A stretch of 64,000 bases of DNA, from positions 1,098,796-1,162,795 of the forward strand of contig JACBWW010000069.1 in the NCBI GenBank assembly GCA_020086605.1, read 5' to 3'. Shown in pieces: positions 47,125 to 58,331 of the stretch (position 1 is its first letter; every line of letters starts with the position of its first letter). The DNA comes from Lanius collurio (taxonomy: Eukaryota > Chordata > Aves > Passeriformes > Laniidae). The position numbers and the translations under genes are program-made. The notes below the pieces were generated by a model that was not told the DNA's origin, did not search any database, and saw only the letters and a list, made by a program, of their open reading frames with translations.

Positions 47125-47172
47125 AGGGCAGATCCTCTGGCTGGAGTAAATCAGCACAGACCCAGCTCTGTT
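47125..47172. repeat. Old element of GGGCAGATCCTC..GTAAATC type
   Basis: GGGCAGATCCTCTGGCTGGA, then GTAAATCAGCACAGACCCAG resembles one arm of another palindromic archosaur/turtle repeat (CAGATCCTCAGCTGGTGTAA as I recall it). It is a single arm, partly decayed. Confidence 0.45.
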
Positions 47173-47759
47173 GCTTTACCCCAGGCAAACTGTGGGCCTG
47201 GTGCTATTCTGCATTTCTCAGGGGCAGGGGGTGGTCTCCACTGGAAGATTGCGACACTGCAGGATACTTTTCCATATTAAAAAGGCGCTTTTTAGCGTTT
47301 TGTCTATTGCCAGGTTTTGGGTTTATTGAGGACTCATTTGGCAGAGCCATCCTGGAAGAACAATACAGATGTTTTATGGAGAAATAAACTGGGACTTGGG
47401 CTGGATTCTTTCAGTGCTGGATTCCACCTAATTTGGAGGGAGAAATGGCTCTTTTAATGAAGGGTGCAATCAAAACCTGTATGAAAAGCCAATATGCCCT
47501 GGGCAAGCAGAGCAGGAGATACACTGCCCCTCTCTGCTGCCCAGTAAATTCTGGTCTCTTTAGCCCAGCAAAAGCCTCCCAGAAAGTGTAGAGAACATCC
47601 TTTTTCAGCCAGGGAATCAATGCACCACAGCTTCCCTCTGCTGAATCTCTTGGAGGGAAGTGGTGACCTCTCAGCAATGGAGAGGGGCTTTACAAACTAA
47701 ATCTGCCCCATCTTGAGAAGAAGCCGATCCTGTGGAGTCTCCTGGTCTTTGTGAGTTCT

Positions 47760-48130
47760 CCTTCATCAAGGATCCACAGTCATGTCCTTAATTAGCATCG
47801 TTTTTTAATGGCAGCTTCTGAAGCACCTACAGATGATGTAGGCACTTCTTCACTAATGCAAGATTGCAAGGGAAGCGATGAAAAAGTCTTACTCTCCACT
47901 CAGAGGCAGGTTGGGCTCACTTCCCTGCAAGGAAGGTGATGCCAGATGACAGGGAAATCCAGGTTTATTGCTAATTGTCAGCTACAAGGTGTAGAGTGCC
48001 CCTTAAATCATGGCAATTGTCATTGACAGAAGAAAGTGCTTGCCACCTTTCAGCGATGCTAAATAGTCATTGTCCTTTAGGTCAGATCAAGCTAGAGGAA
48101 AGCTGCAGGCTAAAAAGCCTTTTTTTATCT
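47760..48130. promoter_or_regulatory. Candidate conserved non-coding element
   Basis: TGTCCTTAATTAGCATCG, TTTATTGCTAATTGTCAGCT and GGCAATTGTCATTGACAGAA (a TGTCA/TGACA inverted TALE-homeodomain-like pair) form a block of about 370 bp without repeat similarity. Confidence 0.33.
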
Positions 48131-48201
48131 TTTCTTTGGCTTCTTCCTTACTTCCCATTACACAAATTTTGCTCTTTACACCAACCATACCTTCAGATCC
48201 C

Positions 48202-48243
48202 GTTTTTTTTGGTTGGGTTTTGTTTTGTTTTGTTTTTTTTTGT
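48202..48243. repeat. T-rich (GTTTT)n tract
   Basis: GTTTTTTTTGGTTGGG, then three GTTTT units and nine T. Confidence 0.9.
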
Positions 48244-48560
48244 GGCACTGAACACTTCGGTTAGCAAAGCAAAGGAAGAGAGACTTGAGTGTTAAACAGA
48301 CATGCCCTCCCAAGGGTTATTAAATGTGGCCAGATGTGCTGGGCTAGGCTAAAGAAATCTTCACAGGGGAAGACTCCAAAAGTGAAATACTGGAATAGAA
48401 TTTACACAAATTCCCAGTCATAGTGTTGCAGGTACCAGAAAATAACATGCAGCCTAAGCAGCTCCAGTGAGTCGAGAGTTTGCAAATCATGGGGTTGGCT
48501 GATGGGAAGAAAAGGGTTTTTGGGAATTGCTTTGGGCCAGCATCTAGCAAGGCAGATTAG

Positions 48561-48635
48561 GCTGGCTCTGATCCAGCAATGCCCTTAAGCACATGCTTAA
48601 CTTTAACCCTGAAGGAGCCACTGGAATCAACGGAA
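48561..48635. repeat. ACATGCTTAA element, left arm
   Basis: CTGATCCAGCAATGCCCTTA, then AGCACATGCTTAACTTTAAC and a diverged CCACTGGAATCAACGG centre. It has the same family order as 32515-32640, including the outer GATCCAGCAA terminus. Confidence 0.6.
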
Positions 48636-49871
48636 ACATCAGCACCCTCGTGTCTCACAGACATTCAAGACAGGTTTGTGTGGTCACAACAGAGAAATGA
48701 GCCCCCCTTGCCAGGCAGAGGTTGTTTGCTCCAGCACCTGCTCAGGCTGTGTGGGGTCAGTGCATCAGGCTACCTGCAGGGACAGAAATCTCCTATTCCA
48801 AAACCGCTTCTAACTTCTCATTTATTTTCCTCTCTTTTGAAGTCAACAGCCAACTCTTCAAAACCACCTGTGAAATTCTGTAGGAGTGGTTGGAGACATT
48901 CCTGCTGGCTCCTCCAGAGCCTGGATTTCACTGACATCTCTCTTTGCTTCTCTTTCAGTTTGTTTTTTAAAGAGCACATGGGGGTTTTTTGACCTGTCTT
49001 GAGAAACTCGGTTTTGAGGATAGATGGGTTTGTTTAAAGTGAAGTTTCTCAGCTCTGGACTAGAAATGGCTACATGTAAAGCAAGGATGGAAGGTGCCTC
49101 TGAGCCCTGTGGAAAGCTTGTTCTGGGGGTACAACAAGGGATACAACAAAGACAAGGAGTTGGTTTTGCCTAGCAGCTGAGAATAACAGTGCTGTTATTT
49201 ATCCATTACTGCTACTCCAGACCTAAATACTTATTTTTTAACCACCAATGACAAGCATAACAACAGTGGGTTAATATATTCCATTTCCTATTTATCTGAT
49301 GAACAGTCATATGCTGTGCAATATGCAGTTTTTGGCCATGCCTTCCTTTGTGGTCTCTGTTTGCATTTACATTAACCTGGGAGTATTAATCAGGTCATGT
49401 AGACACCCAGGAACATAAACCAACTCAAACACCCAAAAGATACACACCACACTCAGAATCAACACACAGAAACCACAGGATGGAGTGCAGTGTCCATTAA
49501 CTGAACCAGATTAATCACATATACACCAAGGGAGGCCAAACATAAAACATCTGATTCCCACCAACCTCTAACTGTACAAATCCAGGTAAATACTAAAGCA
49601 CCCAGAGGCACAACTGGCCTCCTGCCCCTACCACATATGCTGTTAACCCCCCTTGGAAACAAGGCCATGAACAGGTAAAGGAATTACTAGCCACAAAAAG
49701 ACTTCTGATATGACCACTCCCCAGGAAACCACCTCCAAAGTCCATATTCCCTAAGCCCAAGTGTTATAATCTTTTCCACAAACATGTCAAGTTTGTTCTT
49801 ACAAGCTTCCCTTAAGTCACAAACCTTCCTCTGATTTGAACCCAGTGTACTCAGACCAATGTAATCATAAA
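48636..49871. other. Upstream desert, nothing recognised
   Basis: Unique sequence between the palindromic arm at 48561 and the long CR1. No exon or repeat is seen. Confidence 0.45.
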
Positions 49872-50735
49872 ACCATAGAATATAATCAGTTGGGTTGGAA
49901 AAGCCATCTAAGACCATCAAGTCCAACCATTCCCCCAGCACTGCCAAGGCCAACAGTAACCCATGACCCAAGTGCCACATCCACATTGCTGTTAAATCCC
50001 TCCAGGAATGAGAAATCCACCACTGCCCTTGGCAGCTGTGCCAGTGCCTGATCACACTTTCTGTGAAGAAATTTTTCACCATATCCAATCTAAAATTTGT
50101 ACCCATTTAGCCTCATGTTCTTTACCTTACATGGCTTATTTTCCTCTCTGATGTTCACCATCCTGATGTTTAGATGTACAACCATCACCCTTCTTCTCAG
50201 CTTTCATTTTCTAGGTTAAAAATGTAGCTCTTTCATTCTTCTCCCAAAAGACAAGCTCTTCCTTTCCAACATCTCCACCATCTTTTTCTGTAAGCAGCCC
50301 AGGTCAAACTCACACCTCAGGAACATGGGGACCAAAATGATCCATAGGATGCCACAGTTCCTGGCATATTTATCTTCTCCTGGAAGAAAAACATCCTGGG
50401 TTATATGAAGGTGTGCATACCTTTTTCAGAGCCCATCCCATGAATTATCCACACATTTTTCTCCTTTGTCATCTATACATGACGTGTCTCTACAGTGGAA
50501 ATTCTTATTACTCCCCAAACTCGTGACTTTGCATTTTTTCAGTACTGGATTTCATCTCTTTGCTATTATTCCAGTCTTCAAGGTCATCAAGGCTCTCTGC
50601 ATGGCACGTCTCCCAAGTCTGTGTCATCAGCAGACTTCAGCAACATGCCATGTTTTGTGTCAACGTCATTTATGAAAATATTAAATAAGATCCATCCCCA
50701 AGAAAAATCCTTGCAGAACTCTACTCATACCCAGC
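49872..50735 (-). mobile_element. Longest CR1 LINE copy, reaching the reverse transcriptase
   Basis: The 3' end (ACCATAGAATATAATCAGTT) is at 49872. Positions 50118-50600 are diverged but keep the length expected for ORF2 downstream of the RT motif. The minus strand at 50697-50607 reads FINDVD, then SADDTDLGDV, a reverse-transcriptase remnant with the catalytic ADD box, the Phe before it replaced by Ser. A stop codon follows shortly. It is a dead, 5'-truncated copy about 860 bp long. Confidence 0.75.
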
Positions 50736-50940
50736 CAGACACTTCCCCATGCTACTTGCAGTCGCTCAGTCAGTTCATCTGAGCAATACTTGTTCAGTCT
50801 CCATTTCTATGTGTTAAACATGTAAACAACACATCATCAAACTATTAGGAAGGAGTTCTTCATCCAAATAAATCCTCACCCTTGCAGAGGAAGATTGTTT
50901 GAACTCTCCCAGATCAACTTTCCCAAGTAAAACAGCTCAA

Positions 50941-51010
50941 AGGGGCCCTGAGCAACCTGGTCTACTGGAAGGTGAAAGCCAAACCATTCTAGGATTCTAG
51001 GGTTCTGTAG
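50941..51010 (+). mobile_element. CR1 LINE 3' tail with internal deletion
   Basis: CCCTGAGCAACCTGGTCTAC, GGAAGGTG, then AAACCATTCTAGGATTCTAG. About 40-60 bases that normally separate these blocks are missing. Confidence 0.7.
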
Positions 51011-51240
51011 TGAGCAAGTTGCCATATGACACCCAAGGTACAATGAGGTATGGCTCTGCTTGCTGGTAGGTGAGATCTTACACCTGCTCAACTTATTGAG
51101 AAGTGTCAGGTTCCTAAAAGCTGTTAGGCCACTGTGCATTAAAATTAACACTGTTAAATTAATGTTGTTATAGCATGAAGCAAGTACTGAGTTACTGTAA
51201 TCTTTCCTAATGGAATAACACTGTTCCAGAGAGGCTGGAG

Positions 51241-51335
51241 GACACGGTTTAGTGGTGAACACGGTGGTGGTGCTGGGCTGAGTTGCGATTGGTGACCTCA
51301 GAGGGCTTTTCCAGCCATAATGATTCTATGATGCC
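51241..51335 (+). mobile_element. CR1 LINE 3' tail, another subfamily
   Basis: GGTTTAGTGGTGAACACGGT, then GGGCTTTTCCAGCCATAATG and GATTCTATGATG, the arrangement of a CR1-X/Y-like 3' end. Confidence 0.7.
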
Positions 51336-52254
51336 TATGCACACAGATGGCTTTATGTGTTAGTGTTCTATTTGATTAGTAAAATCCACCAACTGCAGGA
51401 CAAACTTGTGCCTCTTTCTGTCTCATCTTAGGCAGGGGAAAAAAATGACATCAATCCAAAGGGAATAAAGGTTATGTTGCTTTCCTTTGATAACACTGGG
51501 AAATAAGCAGCTCACCCTTCAGGATTCGTTGGTGTTTGGTGTAATAAACACACTTCCTGATGGATGCACGTGCTTATAACGAGCACGTACAGAAATGACA
51601 CTGCAATTTAGGAATGAGACAAACACGAGGGATGGAGTTCAAAGCCCCACCGCACTGGCTGGGCTTGTGTTTGCTTTGCTGTTTTGTTTTGAGCTGACTC
51701 TCCATGCCCACGAAAGCCGGGATCGCCTCGAGGATCGCCCCAGCTGAAAAGCATCTGCAGTGATCCCCGCTGACCTTTCTCTCTGATAGCACCCTGCCTG
51801 CCTTTTAAGAGGGGCCTGAACCGAGTCAGAGGTGAAACAGATAAATGACTGAAGATCCAAATGTTTTCTCAACAGGCAAGTTCCCACATGCTCAATTTTC
51901 TTTTCTTCCATGAAGAACAAGAAGGGGAAAAAATTGCAAGTGATTAGCTAATGAACATCTGGTTTGCTTTATTTGGGCTTCCTTGCAGCCAGGGGTTGCA
52001 TTTACTAATTTTTATTTCCTACTAAAAACAAAAAGGAGCTTTTTGGTTGTTTTTTTTTTTCCAAAGCCTGTAGAGGAGAGACTCCTCACAAGTGTGGCCG
52101 TTCTTTCCACCACTATGATTACCTGGCCCACATGCCACGTCCTGTGTGGTTACCTTCTGTCCTGAACTTTTCATGTGGTTTGACATGTCTTTAATTTAGA
52201 CAATCAGACCACATCTAACCTGAAACAAAAACACTCTTTGGAGATCTTGAGCCC

Positions 52255-52480
52255 TTTTTGAATCCTACAGATGTCAACCCAGCGGGATGCGATGGCAAAA
52301 TGTTAATTATATGTGTAAAAAGGGTCGAAGTAATTACACAGTAAACACAAATATTATCTGATGTAAATATAGACTGATTGTGCTCTTGCACTGCTGACTG
52401 CTAAAAATAGCTGATTTAAGGCCCAGCTCTGCACTGATTTTAGATTTGAGCAGCATCATTGATTCTCATTGACTTGTCTG
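52255..52480. promoter_or_regulatory. Candidate conserved non-coding element
   Basis: AAAATGTTAATTATATGTGT, GAAGTAATTACACAGTAAAC (a forkhead GTAAACA core) and ATTATCTGATGTAAATATAG are densely packed. GGGTCGAAG and GCGGGATGCGATGG contribute CpGs. This is among the strongest candidates by motif density. Confidence 0.35.
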
Positions 52481-53035
52481 TGCACAGCTCTGAATTCATC
52501 TCTACTTGTTTATTTTCCAGGGTTTTCACCAAACTGAACAGGTGACCCACCTTGGGAATAATCAGAGATGGGATTTCTGAACAAGTAAACAATGATTTAA
52601 AGATCTGTTCTTCCTCCACCTCATAGAAATCCAGTTTTCCAGGAAGGCTTAATCACACACCTCAATTTCCCCAAACATTTCAGAGCATTTCAATCAGGTT
52701 CCCAAAATCTGTTGCTGCTTTGGGGAGTTACAGCCTTTCTTTGCATGGTCAATTCATTTCAGAGGCAACTTTGAGACTAAATTTCACTGTTTACTGTTGC
52801 CCAGCACTGAACCAGGGGTTAAGGAAATAAATTGCCAGTCATAAACCCTTTAAAAACATGGTTTAGTTTCTTCCTCTCACTCCCACAGATTTACCTCACA
52901 CTGACTTTGCCAGTGAGTTGCTCACTTCAGACTGTCTTCACTGCAGTCACAAAGGCCCTCAAGCCTCAATGGCACATTTTTATTCAACAGACTTAACTCC
53001 AAAATTGCTGAAATCACCATTTATGGCAACTCTTG

Positions 53036-53084
53036 GAGCCCGATCCAGAGCAAAGCTGCAGCAGTGTAAATCTGGAGGGACACT
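53036..53084. repeat. Possible decayed GTGTAAATCTGGAG element
   Basis: AGCCCGATCCAGAGC precedes CAGTGTAAATCTGGAGGGAC. The second block matches the inner arm of the same class of palindromic repeats. It is short and diverged. Confidence 0.3.
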
Positions 53085-53516
53085 CACATGACACTCGTAA
53101 CTGATATCATACCCTGCCCCGGTTTATCACCCCCATCTTTATCGTTCAACCAACTTGTTCTCTAGAGAAGGATCATAAACCCACAGGTAATTGCAGGATG
53201 GCCACACAGTAAAAAGAAAAACCTGCAGATGGATAGTTCAAAGACAGATTTCTCAAAAAACACCAAACCACTGAAAGGAGCCAAGCTGGGTCTCATTTGC
53301 AATGTACTAAGCATCTATAAATTTATTTAAAATCAGCAATAGCTGCAATATGCAATGCCTATCAAAATCAGGCATTTACCCACAACTGTGGCTTTTGAAA
53401 GACGTGATTTACTTCAGAAGTGAAGAAGAAATAACAGGGCTTTTAGACAGACTAATAAATGTATGGTCCAGAGACTTTTCCAGTAGCATATTTATTGTCC
53501 AAGCCCTCCAGTCAGC

Positions 53517-53572
53517 AGCATGCTTAATTTTAAGCACATGCTTAAGTGTTTTACTGAACAAAGCTGAAATGT
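53517..53572. repeat. ACATGCTTAA element, right arm
   Basis: AGCATGCTTAATTTTAAGCA, then CATGCTTAAGTGTTTTACTG is the complement-arm version of the copy at 48561-48635. Confidence 0.55.
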
Positions 53573-55378
53573 GGACCCACCAGGCAGCTCAAGAAAAGCA
53601 ATTTCACATCAGGCATCCTGCATGAGCAGTGATAGCAACCCAGCTTTTTACCATGCTAGGCAAAATCCAAGCTCAGAAGCAGCTCTTCCTGGAATCTAAT
53701 TAAGAACAAAGCAACCCCAGGGAGGAAGAAGGGTTTTCCTGACTTTTTAGGCTGTCCCATATGACCACTGGATGATCCAGCATGGAGCCCTGGAAAGGCT
53801 TCACCCAGCATGCAGAGGACAAGCTTTAGGAGCAGGTGGTGGCAGTGATGTACAGGAACGAAAAGGATGCAGGGTTAGGCAAAGCTACAACAACCACACC
53901 TTTACACCAAATAATTTTCTGCACCTGACAGTGCTAATACACATCTGACAAGGTTAGCAGCCCACCAAAGTCTGTATATTGCCTGCACCATGAACCCCAG
54001 CTCCCTAGTCCAGGAGACAAGGGAAAGGTCCAGGGTGACCACAGACATAACAGGTGTGTAAAATCTTTCTTGCCTTGTTTAAGCCACTCCAAGGTTTTTG
54101 TCTGGAAAAGAGACTGCTGGCACCTTTAAAAAGGGACTGATAGCCATCTTTAAAAGAGAAAGGAAAAGTAAAAATTATATTTGTTATTTTATAAGGAGTG
54201 TGGCATCAAAATGTGTCAGTCAGTAGAGGGCAGGGATTATTTTGATAAATTATCACCCACAGTGCTGAACACTAGAGAAGCCACATAAAATTATCTCTAA
54301 TTGAAGGGTGGATTCTCTGGTATCCACTTAGATTACAGCATGTTCTAACCTTTTCCTGCTTTCCTGCTCTCTGCCATCTTCTAGTCTAGTAAGGGTTGAG
54401 CTTAGCTTTCCCTGTGCTGGGAGGAGGAATTAGAACTCTCTCTAAAGCCTGGCCATATATTTGCATAAAATTTGTTAAAAATGAGTATTTTTTAGATTGT
54501 CTCACATGTGAGAGAAATTGGGCTATGAATAGATAGTGATGGGGGCAAAAAGCAGTGACAGGGACCTACATACACAAACAGTCTCATCAAGTATGGCTGC
54601 ATTAATCTTTGTCTCCCTTTAGGAAATCACACTTAAAACAACAACCTCACATTGTCTCATGGCAGCTTCTTGCTCATTTAACACAAGAGTCTGTGACACA
54701 TCAGATATGTGGTTGTGCTTGGAGGACTTGGTCATGCTGTAGTTCATACCAGGCTCCATTCACTTGCACCAAAAAAGCAGCTTTTGATGTTCACAAATAG
54801 GTTCGGAGCCTGCTCTGCAAGAGCAGATCTTTTTTCTGAGCGAGCCACGGCCAGCATGCCAGACCTGCAGAAATCCTGTGAACATTCCAGCACCAGCCTG
54901 GACCCCTGTGGAGCCCATCTGAGCCTTCTGACCATTTTCCCTGTTAACTTTTAGGGACCCCTCAGGAGCAGTCTGCAAGTCCCCAAAAGAGGCACCGGCT
55001 ATAAAGCACCATTCTCTGCTCTCCAGAGCCCATTCACAGCTGCCTCTGCTCTGCCCTGGCTTTGAAAGCCCTGCAAGACTTGGAGGCTGCTCAACACACC
55101 CCACACTCTGCCTGAGCTTTGAGCCTGCCTCCCACAGGTGAGCACCAATCACAGAAGATAAATCCCCCCGGACCAGTGATGTGTGTCACTATGGGAGGGG
55201 ATGTCACCTCTTTCCTGGGAGCTACAAAGCAAGAGTTTTGTGTGCTGTCCTGGTCCTCCTTTTCCTTGTGGGAAGACAAAGGGTTTGGAGTGTTCTACAG
55301 CTGTTGCAAGAGTCAAGGAGAAAGCTGGTGGTTCCAATGGGCAGTAAAATGTCATCCACCAACACCTACATCCATAGA
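53573..55378. other. Upstream desert, nothing recognised
   Basis: Unique sequence, GC-richer at 54780-55140. Overlapping frames on both strands lack recognisable content. Confidence 0.45.
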
Positions 55379-55730
55379 TTCAGTAAGGTTGGAACAGCCC
55401 TCCAGGAGCACCGAGCCCAACCATTCCCCAGCACTGCCAAAGCCACCACTGGCCCCTGTGCCCAAGTGTGACATCCACACAGCTTTTAAATCCTTCCAGC
55501 AATAGGGACTCCACCACTGGCCTGGGCAGCTGTTCCAATGCCTGATCACTCTTTTAGTGATGAAATTTTTTCCTAATAACCACCTGACTGCACCCTCCTG
55601 TCAGGGAGTTGTGCAGAGGCAGAAGATCCCCCCTGAGCCCCCTTTTCTCCAGGCTCAGCCCCTTTCCCAGCTCTCTCAGCCGCTCCTGGGCTCCAGACCC
55701 TTCCCCAGCTCTGTTCCTTTCTCTGAACAT
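55379..55730 (-). mobile_element. CR1 LINE 3' fragment
   Basis: AAGGTTGGAACAGCCCTCCA, CCCCAGCACTGCCAAAGCCA and CTCCTGTCAGGGAGTTGTGC are shared with the 6240-6722 copy. About 90 bp present in that copy are missing around 55585. Confidence 0.88.
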
Positions 55731-57109
55731 CCAGTTTAAATCCATGCAGAACAAGGACAGTGCAGAGGTCCATGCAGAGCTTTAAAAAGATTTAAGTACA
55801 TAAATGCAGGGGAGGAGCAATTTTATTATGAAAGGCAACAAGAGACCTGGATTTTAATCACTGTATAGTTGGAGCTCCTCTCCCCTCTCTCCAATGCTCA
55901 TTGACCAGGACTCCACTGCAGTGATACTGAAAAACATAGGACTAAAACCCATTTTTCCCCTCAAATACTCACAGCCTAAATAGTTTTTCTTTAGCAAGGA
56001 ACACTTCAGTCCATAGGAGCATCTATTTTCCTCAGCTGTTCTGAGGCAATCCTGACTCTGCCTGATTTTCCACATCACTTTCTGCATTGCCCACATGCCC
56101 CTGAAGCACATGGAGACTCACAGGGCTTTTCAGACATCACTTCCCAGCACAGAGGCAAAGTAAGGAAAAATCATCCTGCTGCTTCGGATGGCTTGTGGAT
56201 CAGAGCTTTATGTCCCTGCTCTGCACCTCAGCTGCCAGGGCCAAGGAGTCATCCCAGAATTCCCAGCCCCCATTAATGCCTGCAAAACTTAAAGATTTGC
56301 AGAGTTTACTTGCAAAGCCTTTTAGAAGCAGAGATGAGTAAACAAGAGTGAAAAGTTAAACAAAGGAAATACATTTATGCTTGTACTGTTTTCAAGTTTA
56401 TGCAAACAATCCATTTCTAAAGCTGTCACTGACAGTCCTGGCACGTTCTAATTCCCCAGCTCAGAGTCATGTTGGAAACTGAAATCACAAGCATTTCTGA
56501 GATGCTTTGGACAAAATGCCTCCCTCAGCTCCAGCCAAAAATCAGTGAGGTTGGCTGTGGCTACAGAGCCATGGCAACATCCTTGTGCCATGATTCTGGT
56601 AGAAGAGGCAGAAGAGTCTGAACTTCTCTGGCCACAGCAGCTGTGGAAGAAACTGCAATAGAGTTACCCAAATGAGTTATGAAGAGATCAGTTGAAGAAA
56701 TAACAACAGAAATAACAAACCATAAGGCAGAAAGAATTAGAAAATACTATTTTCTATCCTGTCAGGCAGTAAGTGCCATAAATGTAACTTTTTGCTCATG
56801 GCTTGACCAAGGGAAGGAGACCTGGAGAGCCTGCTCTCCACCGGCACAGCCTACCACGCTCCACACAGGAAGGGAGGACTCTGCTAGACCCAAGCAAAGG
56901 GTCAGCAAAGCCACACCTTCCCAAACCATGTCTCAAGAAGTGGCATATGGGCTTGTTTCAAAGGGAAAAGCGTGCACAAGCCCTGCTTCAGCTGGAAGAC
57001 AGCACAGTTGCCATTCCAACGCCTCCTCACCCTCTTTCCTCCCCTCCATTCAGCTGCACAGGACAGCACATTTAACAGCTGATCCATCTGGAGCAGAGCC
57101 TACAAAGTT
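55731..57109. other. Upstream desert, nothing recognised
   Basis: Unique sequence leading into the candidate element at 57110. A 156-codon frame (56679-57149) has no recognisable domain. Confidence 0.45.
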
Positions 57110-57680
57110 AATTTCTAGCTTTGAGGTGGTTACTGGTAATTGTAGGTAATTTCAAATATAATTGCAATTGAGTTGAAAAAGCTCTGTTTGCAGTGTTTAT
57201 GCTCATCACTCTAATTTAAGACCTAGAAAGCTGGATACGCTGCTCTTCAAATACACACCCATTTTTCATCTTCCTGATTTTACCACGAGCGATCATAAAA
57301 ACAGCCCCAGCAAACCACAGTCTGCAATGCAAGGCAAATGTTTGAGAAGCTGCATATAAAGTTTCAAGCAAAGCTGCTTGAAGGTTAACGATGGAACATG
57401 TTAATGATTATCAAATAGACAAGGAAAGCCACAAAGCGCTTCCAACACAGAAATGCAAGAGTGCCTCAAAATAAATGGTGGCTAACCTTGTTTGGAATAA
57501 TACTTCTCTTCAAAGCCATGGAACTGTTGCATGTCGCAAATATGTCCACATGTCGTTTTAATACAGGAATAATTACCCATGGCATGTTTGTTAGTGGAAA
57601 AAGCAAAGGTCTCCTATTACTTACACATAATAAAACCTGCATTGTTTACCATGAATGAGTTATATGAGAGTGGTAATAAA
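57110..57680. promoter_or_regulatory. Candidate conserved non-coding element, longest block
   Basis: About 570 bp without repeats. It carries GGTTACTGGTAATTGTAGGT, an 8-bp inverted repeat TTCAAGCA / TGCTTGAA (57363-57382), an HNF1-like GTTAATGATTATC (57400-57412) and AATAATTACCCATGGCATGT. It also has retained CpGs (CATGTCGCAAATATG, CATGTCGTTTTAAT). By texture it is the best enhancer candidate in the far upstream part. Confidence 0.35.
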
Positions 57681-58251
57681 TAAGTGTTGTAACAAACTTT
57701 GGTGCCCAGGCCCACAAACTGTTCTTAATATCTGCAGTTTGGTAGCACCTAGAGGCCCTGCTAAAATCAGTGATGCTGAGCCTGCTGCAGAGCAAGAAAC
57801 TGCCCCTCTTCTGAAACACAGAAAATATGGTATAGGTAGAGTAAAAACATTCAACCTCCTGGGCAGGGTGACTCAAAACATACAAGTATTTGCAGAAAGC
57901 TCAGCTGAGAGGGACACACTGCAGGTGGCCCCTCTGCTTCCTCTGGGATGTGCCCCATGCGTGCAGCCACGTGAGTGGAGGGCAGGAACCAACCAACCTT
58001 TGATTCTGCTTGGAGTAGATACTACCCAAGAGCCCACACCAGGCAAAGCTACTCCTATGTGCAACTGCTCCCAGGCTGAGTACTGCAACATAATGATTTT
58101 AAACACCAGGATACACCCTTGAAGTTAAAATCAACAGCTGCGTGCTGGCTTATAGACATTTAAAATATCTGGGTTTGAAAAAATACATTTGGCTTTCTAC
58201 AGTTGAAAAAACTACTTGGGAGTTTTAAGCTCTTTGGTGGCTAAAGTCATA

Positions 58252-58331
58252 TGGAATCACAGAATGGCTGGGGCTGGGAGGGACTTTAAAGACCACCTAG
58301 TTCCAACTCTCCTGCTATGGGCAGGGAAGAT
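58252..58331 (-). mobile_element. CR1 LINE 3' tail, short
   Basis: GGAATCACAGAATGGCTGGG, then GGGAGGGACTTTAAAGACCA and GCTATGGGCAGGGA. Confidence 0.85.
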
